Assembly: GCA_902729315.2 (NCBI GenBank)
Contig: LR746266.1
Span: 2,173,759 to 2,237,758, forward strand
Reading direction: 5' to 3'
Source of the DNA: Spirodela intermedia
Lineage: Eukaryota > Streptophyta > Magnoliopsida > Alismatales > Araceae
DNA: 64,000 nt
Shown here: piece after piece, positions 55,320 to 64,000 of the stretch
How positions within the stretch are numbered: position 1 is the stretch's first letter
Layout: each line of letters starts with the position of its first letter
Made by a program: the position numbers and the translations under genes
The notes under the pieces: model-generated
What the model was told of the DNA's origin: nothing
Database searches by the model: none
The model's input: the letters and a program-made list of their open reading frames with translations, nothing else

Positions 55320-58037
55320 CATACTGGATCATTATTTCATTAACTTGGGGATCTCAATTTTTTTTATAATTAATATTGAAAAGTATTAAAAAAATTGCAA
55401 ACATCATTTAAATGCTATACATTCAATTAATTAATTTCCAATAAAGTTTACTGGAAATAAATATTTTAAATTATAGATATCTATTACACTCATTGAAATT
55501 CTCTACCAATATTTTACTCCAATGATTCATAAAAATCCAATGTGAAACTCATTTTTTACCATAATTCGCCATTTTTGTAATTATGGACATTACTAAGAGT
55601 AGAAAAGAAAAGAATGATTACAAGTGATAAATTCATCCAAATTTGAGAATTCAAACCATTAGTATCAATGATCTACTCCTATGTATTATCCATGAATTTA
55701 TACTTAATTTACTTTATATTCATGTTCAAGAGAATATTCATGTGTATTTGATTTACACTAAATAATTAATGCAATTTGATCCATTTATATATCTTGTGCT
55801 CTTTTCATCATTAAAAATTGATTTGATAATTAAAGATCTAACATAATTAAATAATTCTTACTTGAAAAATGGTGTGAGACAATTGTCTTGTGCAACCATC
55901 GGAAAGGTAATTGAATGATGAACAAAATGTATTCCATAGATCGTCAAATATCAAAGAATTCAGTTTACAACAATTTTTACAAGTTTACTAAACTTATAGT
56001 TTTCCCAATGCTAAAATCTTCTATAGTTGTAAGACAATTGATCAAAATGATTTTTTTAAAAAGATTATCACATATTTGGGCTTGTAGTGATTGGAAATCA
56101 TACTCATAGAGGAATTCAATAGAGTAAATTGTTATGAATTTAACAACTTTTGGTCAGCATATTTTTAAGTATATTTTCAAGCATGTGTGGTCGATTGTGC
56201 TGACTGTTTTGGCATGATAACCAATGATAAAATGAGGGATTTTTCCCAAATTAGGAAATGATAGCATCCAAAATCAAAGAGAGATCATCGAGATTTGTCC
56301 TCATCATCATGCTCTAGCACCTCCAAATAAATCATCCTCCTAGTTGAAGCATTTCTGCAACTCGTAGCATTGATCTTGAAGAGCTTCAGTATGCCCAACT
56401 TCTTCCAAACAAAGCTTGCTGATCCTACCAAAAGATAGTCATACATTTTAGCTAAATATTTCCTATTCTTGATCTTGTTCTTGAATAGAAATGTGAAGAA
56501 AATCTTGGTTTACCTATCATGTGTTATAAAGGGTGGTTAGAACCTTTAGTCTAGTGGATAGATAAATTTATGAAGTATGCTACCAGGTTTTTTAAGGTGC
56601 TAGAGATTTAGAAAGAGGATAAGAATCATAGAGTCTGATAATACTCTATTTATATTGTATAATGTAGATCATATGCATGCATTTTAGTTACATTTAGTAA
56701 GCATAATGTCTTAAAATTAATATAGTATGGAATTACTATGATTCGGTTATTTTGCATATAATTAGCATGAATTATGCTTAAAATATAATCTATGAGCTTA
56801 GCACATTATAAAGATATATTTTTCACATCTATTTTTGGTTGAAAATTTATTTTAGATATAAGAAGTATTGGGCAAAATCTGGGAATTTTCTAAGATTTAT
56901 TTGGGTGTCATTTGAAATGTTTAAGAATGAGTATGATGTTTATAATAATTGTGGATTTATATCCAATTTTTACTAATGATAGGGGTGTTATACAATCCAT
57001 AATACATAATTTTATTACATATGAGAATAGGAATAGTTAAGTGACTCATGTGAGTTTCATTTGAATGCCCATCGACATCATATATTACACTTTACATAAT
57101 TGCAGGAGAATGATGAAGGAGAATGAAATAGTCAAAATGGTCTCCAAAGGAAAGGGAAGCTGATTGGATAAGTGGGACCCACAACTTGCCTACAACTGTC
57201 CATGATGCCATGATGAAGGGACTGAACAGAAGGGTTGGAAACCATTAGAAAAACTACCAATAAAAATACTTTGGTTTGGAATCATTTATCAACCCTCTTT
57301 CCACGAATGAAAACCTAGCAATAGTATATCCATTGGCAAATAATCTTCACTGTGTTGAACATTCTTGTTATAGACTATTTGGGAAGTCTTCAAACTTCTC
57401 CAAGAGGTGTGTAATTCCTCTTTTTCTTCACTCCAAAGAGGTATTTTTGGAGCCAATTTTCTTACCTTTTCTACCCCATGAAGTACTATGAGATTCCTTG
57501 TGTCTTTCTCCTCACCACCCAACAAAAGTACTATTGGGAGATTACTATCCATGAGTTCCAACACACCTTGGTGAGCACCATAGTGTGATGTAAAGCTTGC
57601 TCAAGCTTGTGATGGGTGACGGCCATCATAGCCGCCCACATAGTGTGGTCCTTGGATGTAAAACACTCGTGGATGCATGTGTGGTGTTTCCACAAGTAGA
57701 AGCACCACACAATTGAGCTTAAGGGCTATCTCTACCCTTCTCTCTACTTTCTCTTCATATTTGGTTACATAAATCATTCCAATTCAATCATTTAGTTTCA
57801 ATGTGACGATTTAGATTTTGAGGCTTGAACTTGAAATTTTAAAATCAAAGAATGTTCAGTGAATGAATTAACTTTTTTTTTCTCTTTCAACATTACTTCT
57901 CACTGTGTTTTTATTGTTAAGATGCCTTCCTCATGATTTCTATGAGTTTGTTCTTCACTCTAATCTTCTCATCTCTTTATTCTTCCTTTTCAAAAACATC
58001 TTTCTAACAATTAATTCGAGTTTCCAACTGTTATTGT
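55320..58037. other. AT-rich intergenic, no gene recognised
   Basis: No repeat family in common with the rest of the window. A minus-strand 91-codon frame at 57289-57564 (MLELMDSNLPIVLLLGGEEK) and a 71-codon plus frame at 57276-57491 overlap. Neither has a recognisable domain. Confidence 0.4.
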
Positions 58038-58252
58038 AATCAACCTAGATATTCATTAGTAAGTTCTCACTTTTTAAAATTAACTTCTGATTTATAAATC
58101 AGAAGTTAATTTATAAATCAGAAGTTAATTTATAAATCAGAAGTTAATTTATAAATCAGAAGTTAATTTATAAATCAGAAGTTAATTTATAAATCAGAAG
58201 TTAATTTTAAAGTTTAATTAAATCAACCTAGATATTCATTAGTAAGTTCTCA
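58038..58252 (+). repeat. 19-bp minisatellite grown from a palindrome, within a 32-bp direct repeat
   Basis: A perfect 36-bp palindrome (58077-58112, arms AAATTAACTTCTGATTTA) leads into six identical 19-bp units TTATAAATCAGAAGTTAAT (58092-58205). The array sits between two identical 32-bp direct repeats at 58038-58069 and 58221-58252 (start AATCAACCTAGATATTC). Perfect identity of units and flanks implies a very recent event. Confidence 0.95.
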
Positions 58253-59059
58253 AATATTGAGCTTTAATTACAATGATAGTTTTTGTGCGATCAAAGTATA
58301 TCTTGTAATAGGTTACTCTAGAACTTAGATTTCTAGCATGTGATATGAAATCTCAAAGTTTATGTCGTAATGGGTGTTGATCTTGTAAAATCATTTGTAT
58401 TTGTGAGGATAAAAGTATTACAATTATAACTGTGATTTTAGAGTGGAAGTAGGCTAAAGGGTTTCACCCCAATGAATAGCTCAATATTTGCATATAAACA
58501 GGGCGTTTCTGCCAACTTTAGCATGTGAGTGAGTTAACAAGAGAAACTTGAGTGTGTGTGTCTGTTAATGTCCACCTTCTACCAAGGTCTAGCCTAAGAT
58601 CTACATTTCTGAACAAGAAACATTAAGGAAAATTATCTTTTTTCAGGCTGTCATTAACTTAATCTCAGATCAAATGGTGCCTCAATGAAAGAAAGAAAAT
58701 TCTAGCAATAGAATCTATGAGCTAAAGTTCTAGGAGTGGGGATTTGTTCTTTACTTTGTTCCTATAGTTTTTGAAAATTTAAAGTGCAGCACATATGCTT
58801 TATGAGGCCTTGATATGGTTGGTATCCAGAGCCATATGATCTAGTACATAAGCTTGCTAAAGATTGGATATTTAGTACTTGGTCAATAGAGCCATAAGAT
58901 CAAGACAGGCTCATTGATACTTGGATATTCAATAGAAGTCAGCTTAACCCATCGATTTACAGTATTTCACTCCTAACTTAATGGAACATAAGGAATTTGT
59001 CCTCTGATATTAGACACTCTAAATCTTAGAAGAATTCATTTTGCCCAATGCTATCTCAT

Positions 59060-59164
59060 AATTTCCTTAAAGAGAATATAGATCTTAGACGAATTTGTCC
59101 TAAAAATTGTCCTTGGAACCCATTTCTCCTTCATGGTCTCTCATAATTTCCTTAAAGAGGCATG
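59060..59164 (-). pseudogene. Ty1/copia integrase, distal part
   Basis: Minus strand EIMRDHEGEMGSKDNF matches the I.SDHGGEFE...F segment of the copia integrase core, continuing across the solo LTR-A from 60775. A stop follows. Confidence 0.65.
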
Positions 59165-59379
59165 TGATAAGTCTTCATTATCATGAGTTAATAATTAGTA
59201 AATAATATAGTTTTAGCCTTAACTCATGATAAATAGATTTATATTTGTGTTAAAGTGTGAAAAGTAGTTTTCAGCTGATTAATGTGATTTTTTGGGTAAT
59301 TATGTGATTTTATACGAATTTATATGATTTTTATAGTCTTACTTTTGAGATAAATGAAGAAAAAGAAATAAATTATTAC

Positions 59380-59566
59380 AAAATAGGGGGACCCGCCAGC
59401 CAGCCGGGCCCGCAAGTGGGTCGGAAGCTCAGTCAAGGAGTAGCCGCAAGCAAGGGCTCGAGCGGCTTGGACCAATAGGGGCTTGTGTGCGCCACTCCCC
59501 TTCCACGTCACCGGTGGCCAGCCGACTGTGGGGCAAGGAGTGGTCGTACATGCGAGAGAAGGAACT
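59380..59566 (-). ncRNA. Candidate Pol III-type RNA, LTR-A at 59165
   Basis: Segment from below the TATA to the T4 opposite 59380-59383. Confidence 0.3.
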
Positions 59567-59588
59567 TTGCTTAGAAATGTAACATTAC

Positions 59589-59630
59589 TATATATTTGCC
59601 TGAAAAATCGGCGCACAACCGATGTGGGAC
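59589..59630 (-). promoter_or_regulatory. USE + TATA in solo LTR-A
   Basis: Exact GTCCCACATCG (59620-59630), 25 nt, TATATA (59589-59594). Confidence 0.6.
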
Positions 59631-60774
59631 TAAACCCGCGTCACACCTTCCTCAGAAGGCGCGGGTTCGAATCCTCCTAGAGTCAAAATTCATATATTTT
59701 TATCTAATTATCGCGACTTTCCTACAGATCGCCAGTGAAGGATTAAGCAACGAGAATCGCTAGATCATCGGTGAAAATCTCGTCAACGCGATTCGCAGAG
59801 CATTGCTACTAAAATTACTGAATGATTTGCGATAAAAGGATCGCGAATCCATCGAGTAAATCGTCTCCGATTGATCGACGAACAAGCCATCGTCGGGAAG
59901 AGGACGATCCGTCAAGAGACGAGTCGCCACCTCCTAAGAGCATACCAGATGCGATGAAGAGCCTCCTCTTGCTGCGTGGACCTGAGGATGAAGCTCCCTA
60001 ACATGCACCCCACCTCCATCCAGCTCCTCTCCATCGGGTGAGCTGCAAAGTCGCCGTTTTTCCGCTCCGCCGGGTGACAGCCGCTAGAGACAATTCGACG
60101 ACCAATTTCATTAATCTCTAGACTTCGCGAGAAGATCTAGAGATTGCCCACGTCGTCCTTGTCCAAGGAGAGCCTTCGAGGCCGTAGACACTACACAATG
60201 ATCCTCCCGAACACTCAGAATTCCGGTGCATCGCCGACGCATCGCTGTCGCGACATCGGAACTCTGTTTTCCTGCTTTTAACTTACTTTACGCTTCATTT
60301 AGTGATACTTTTTGTGATTTTAATTTACCAAAATATACTTTGTTCTATTACGATTCTTCCGGCTTTCACAGATCTTAATTTGATTAATTAAATTATCTGT
60401 AATCGCTTACGTAAGAATCACCAGGCGGAACTCTGTTTTCGCCCGATTCACGTTTGTCGGGCGCTGACGTCATCTTGACGTCTGCACCCTTATTTCCTTT
60501 TTTTTTCGTGAATTTAAAATATATTTCCTTTTCATTTCTTAGTATAAAATTCATAGAAAATGTTATTCTTAGAGGAAAATTCTGAATAATTATCAGATAT
60601 TACATAACATCCCTGTGATCGACCTGGAAAATTACCACTATTTTTTGGAATTTTAATGGAATTATAATTGATATATTTATTCATAAATACTTCTAAATAT
60701 CTGAAAATTCGTATTTTCTAGTTTTATAAATTTTATATTTGCGTGATTTAATATAAAACGACTAAGTCACGTCA

Positions 60775-61050
60775 GCATGGCAATTCATTTTGAAATAGTT
60801 ATTGAATTTTATAGAATATCCTAAAGTTTCATTTTTGTGAGCTAAAATATATATGTACGTAAGTTTAGAAAAATCATCAATGATTACAAAAAAAAAACTT
60901 TCTCAAAAGACTATATATCAAAGAATAATCGAATAAATCAACCTGCAACAAGTCTATAGGTTTTGTTGTTTAAATGTGATCTTTATGATTAAAGTAGTTT
61001 TGAGTCTTGTCTTTTATGTATCTTTCAAAAATATAATTACCATCATTTTC
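60775..61050 (-). pseudogene. Ty1/copia integrase catalytic core, first part
   Basis: Minus strand KPIDLLQVDLFDYS, then FFFVIIDDFSKLTYIYIL and AHKNET, then QNEL. This is the L.ELLH.DLFG..S..G..YF..I.DDFSR.TWV segment holding the first catalytic Asp residues of copia integrase. The frame shifts at a long T-run. The remainder is at 59060-59164. Confidence 0.75.
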
Positions 61051-61149
61051 TATTTTGAGAGGGCTACTAAATGGATTTAGTATAGGTAGTTTCTAAATTA
61101 TTAGAGTGCTAACATGTCAAAGTCTTCTATGCCATATGTCTAACTCAAG

Positions 61150-61790
61150 AGCCACTGGACACTTGAGCCCAACTATTAGAATGGTTTCGTAAGTGTTTGC
61201 AAAAAGTTTTTTCATAAATCCTTTTAAAAGTGATAATACAAAAAGGCTAAACCTGATCACTCATTTATCAATGTTTACAATTTTTTCAAGCAGATTTACA
61301 TCAAACTTATTATGGTATAAAACTTTCCTCACTTAAAATGAAGAGCTAAGCTTCCATAACTTGAGTGATCATGATTTGGCAACTGGATACTTGAGTTTAA
61401 CTATTAAAATGATTTTGGTAACTATTTGTGACCTTTATTGCGGTAGCTCTTTGTTTTTAAAATGAAAAACCGATAATATAAGTAAGGCAATGCAAGATCA
61501 TTGATTTCTAAAGTTGTTCAACTATTTCTAGAGCATTTACAATAAATTTAGTATTTTACACAAGTTTCGTCATTGATACACTGTTTTTTAGCCACAATCA
61601 CTTCAGTAACCATAATTTAGCCACTGGGCACTTGAGTCTAACTATTAGAATGGTTTTACATACCATTTGTGACCAATTTGCAACTGTTCCTTGTCCTCAG
61701 AAGTGGATAAATTATAGCACAAAGGTACATCTCACCCTTAATCTCTATGTTTTTACATCTTTTTCATGAGCATTTAAAATGAACTCATAA
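61150..61790. repeat. Diverged 225-240 bp tandem repeat, 3 units
   Basis: Landmark GCCACTGGACACTTGAG..AACTATTAGAATGGTTT at 61152 recurs at about 61377 and 61618. Each is followed by a GTGATCA/AAGATCA and TTTACAA..TTT..TCA sequence. It lies upstream (minus sense) of the copia integrase core. Confidence 0.6.
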
Positions 61791-61799
61791 TTGTACAAA

Positions 61800-64000
61800 T
61801 GGTCTCAAATAGTCGCCCCATTCAGTCTCCGGTCTGGTTTAAAGTCGGACCTTCCGTCAGAGAGTCCACCTGTGTTGGATGCCTGAGCCGGCCTACTGAT
61901 GAATGAAAGGGAAGGTGAAGATACGTGTCTCTTCCCTTCACCAGATCTCCAGTCGCTCCCCGAGTCCATTTGACGCCCAAGGAGGCGGCTCCATCGTTTT
62001 CAACGCTTTCATGACGGTCCCACATTTTAAATATAATGCCGAAGAGGTAGAAAGACATCCACACATGAAGAGGATGGGTAGAGGGCATCACACCCTGGCC
62101 CCGCCGTCCCCACTGCAGCCGTCTCCGGCGGTGCGCCGGCGAGCCTTCGGGGGCGGCGGTCCTTCTACGACGTCCAGTGCCGACATGTCAATTTCTCTTT
62201 CACCTAACTACTCGTCGTAGTCTACTACGGCTGGACAAACATGGGGGGAGATGGCGGGGGAAGGGTAGATGGGCACGAACACCGCCTAGCCGGGCAACAT
62301 GTGCATCCCACCGATGAAGAGGGACCCCGCACGGTCCGAGTCTCGCTCGACGCCGCTGGAACCACGGTTGTACAAACGACGCAAGAGGCGGCGCCGACAC
62401 GGCGGTTGGACGGGAAAGTTTCTCTGACCTGGGCAGTCGTCGGAGTCTCGTGATGGTCTTGCTGATGTTCTTCTGCCCCGGAGACGGCGGACAGACTCTC
62501 CCAGCTCTCTGCCCTAGCTCGGACGACATTCTGTACTTCTCCGCCCGACTTGCAACGAGACTCGGATCGTCGCCGGCTCGGATCAGGTATTGGAGAGATT
62601 ACTGGGAATTGGTGTAAAATAATACAGTCGAATAACCATTATGAGACCTTGGTCTGTAGCTGGTGATCAGTTGATCTAGATTTCTTCTCTACTATATGGC
62701 AGCGGTTTCTGTTGGCCGTAATAACTCTCTCTCTCTCTCTCTCTCTCTTACTTTCTCTCTCCGTCTCTCTCTTTCTCTCTCCATCCCTTGACGAGAAGAA
62801 AAGGGCCACGCAGCCTCAGGGGATTAATTAATCCAAATGAAGTCCTTTAAGCGCTGCCGCGGAGGAGCGGCATGTTGGTTCGTGCGTCCAGACTCTACCA
62901 TTCGGCGGGCGTGAGAATTACCCATGTGCCGCACAGGGAAAGAGAGAGAAAGATAGGCCTCACCCTTGCGCCGTTCTATGGGGAAAGGACGGCAAGGACT
63001 TACCCAGAACACCTTGGCAAGTTAAGCACTGACATTATCAGCCCCGCTGGAGGGTGGAGCCCCACCCTTAAGCTCCGCCCCATTGCCCACGTCGGGCCCG
63101 TGGGCAACTTTGGTGTTTCACCGCGCTTATTATTGCGAAATTTGACGACTTGATTACATGTGGTGAGGTTGAGGTTGAGGTTGAAGGGGGAGCGGGGGGG
63201 GGAGGGAGGGGCGGTGGGGGCAAGCAATGGGTGGCCTTCGGGCCCAAATATGGCCACGTGACCCAATTGTGCCCCCAGCCTGTCATGGTCCCCCAAGGCC
63301 GTGCCCCACGGGCCCTTCATTAGGGAGACGATGGAATGAGGAGTAATGAGGTGGGGACAGTGATTTCACCGCGGCGGCCCCTCACCGGCGCCGGCGGCTC
63401 ATCTCTTCTCGCGGCAGTAGTTTTCTCTCTCATCTCTCATCCACAATGCCGCACATGGCGGTGGTCCCCAGGAAGCCCTCTAACTGACTCCCTCTCTCTC
63501 TCTCTCTCTCTCGGTGTCATCGACGGCGACGAACCAGAATCCCTCAGTACATCACGGTGACTGCGACGGTGGGCGTCGGGAAGAAAGAGAGATTGCATCA
63601 CGCCCCTACATCAGGCGGGGTGGGTGGGCCCGCTTAACAACCTCCGTTAATGACTGACGGCCCGTTAATAAGCGCGTAAGCTTCCAAACGTTTTCCAGAT
63701 TTGGGAATCGCGGCGCCGCCTTAAACAGCCAACCATGCCCTCATGGGATCGGTCGCCCGATCTACCGTGCGCGCTGACGTGTGAATCCGACAAGTTCACG
63801 TCGCTAGGTGGGAGGGGCCGTAGTAAGCTGGTCGTCTCCTCCGTGGGATCGACCGGCGCGTCCGGTCCCTCTCGCCCGGTGGGGCCCGATACAGCTGTTC
63901 CGATGTGTCGCCGCCCACTTTCTTTATTACCGGTATTATTTTATTACCAATTAATCGGGCGTCGTTATTTTATCCACAGTTTCCGAGTCTGTAAAGGTGG
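61800..64000. other. GC-rich genic-looking island, probable gene 5' flank
   Basis: Sharp change to GC-rich, non-repeat DNA. Contents: short GC-rich open frames on both strands (61822-62529) with no domain I recognise; (CT)n runs at 62725-62749 and 63490-63512; a (GAGGTT)3 and G-run tract at 63161-63221; a G-box CACGTG at 63255-63260; GTGGGCCC / GTGGGGCCC (TCP/site II-like) at about 63628 and 63881; an ACGTGTG core near 63777. These are typical upstream elements, so a gene may start just beyond 64000. No coding exon is supported. Confidence 0.4.

Larger units (their letters stand above)
59165..60774 (+). mobile_element. Solo LTR-A with perfect target duplication GCATG, inside copia integrase
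   Basis: TGATAAGTCTTC to AAGTCACGTCA, 1610 bp, flanked by GCATG at 59160-59164 and 60775-60779. Removing it joins the two copia integrase pieces in order. Confidence 0.95.

Noticed and set aside
58820-58833. Copia PBS-like TGGTATCCAGAGCC
   Set aside because: Resembles the initiator tRNA-Met PBS (TGGTATCAGAGC) with an extra base, but no LTR end (..CA) precedes it, and the nearby copia relic is on the other strand.
62008-62035. Another USE-like GTCCCACATTT with AT-rich TATA near 62010
   Set aside because: The AT-rich TATA candidate is only about 5-10 nt away rather than 25, and no GC-rich body with a terminator follows.
62200-62529. 109-codon minus-strand frame in the right-hand island
   Set aside because: Arg/Pro-rich with comparable alternatives in other frames. 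No recognisable domain or splice-consistent partner, so not called as a gene.

Overview
This window looks like nuclear DNA from a flowering plant with a large, repeat-rich genome. A monocot is my guess, because the one convincing gene is GC-rich and intron-split inside AT-rich repeats. There are no operons, rRNA genes, tRNA genes or CRISPR arrays. I estimate that four fifths of the window is nested, decaying LTR retrotransposon sequence.

One LTR family dominates. I call it LTR-A: about 1.64 kb, starting TGATAAGTCTTC and ending ..ACGTCA. Its internal regions carry a primer-binding site matching tRNA-Asp and an Athila-like Ty3/gypsy gag. Element Z (5' LTR 1864-5536, gag 1-1640, minus strand) runs off the left edge. 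Element X spans 23164-38902 (minus). Element Y (28657-37906, minus) sits inside X's 5' LTR and itself holds a solo LTR (30810-32427). X and Y have LTRs, PBS, gag and polypurine tracts but no pol, so they look like gag-only non-autonomous elements. Solo LTR-A copies with exact or one-mismatch 5-bp target duplications lie at 30810-32427, 40858-42564, 49199-50838, 53676-55314 and 59165-60774. Other copies are truncated or chimeric (8255-9709, 11693-12440, 13651-16908, 39570-42855, 44546-46012). Three further LTR families are present: LTR-B (5537-7808; about 49120-52650), LTR-C (6214, 11260, 18019, 39387) and LTR-D (3104-5130). An older plus-strand Athila-type gag/pol relic lies at 7868-11259. Minus-strand Ty1/copia relics lie at 42865, 48720, 52874 and 59060-61050.

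The most unusual observation is inside LTR-A. On the strand opposite to the LTR sense, nearly every copy has an RTCCCACATCG box followed, after exactly 25 nt, by TATATA. This is the upstream sequence element plus TATA layout of plant snRNA genes, at the spacing typical of the Pol III type (U6/U3). Downstream lies a GC-rich, hairpin-forming segment of about 190 nt that ends at a T-run. LTR-B has a diverged copy of the same module with the same 25-nt spacing. Several nested insertions fall inside or next to the module. This suggests an LTR-borne Pol III-type transcription unit that may also attract integration.

The best host gene is a two-exon cysteine-rich secreted peptide at 21101-21525: a signal peptide exon, a phase-1 intron, and a 12-cysteine defensin-like mature domain, with a TATA box at 21016. 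It lies in a GC-balanced island (20.4-23.1 kb) between retrotransposons. The right end (61.8-64 kb) is another GC-rich, microsatellite-bearing island that resembles the 5' flank of a gene beyond the window.
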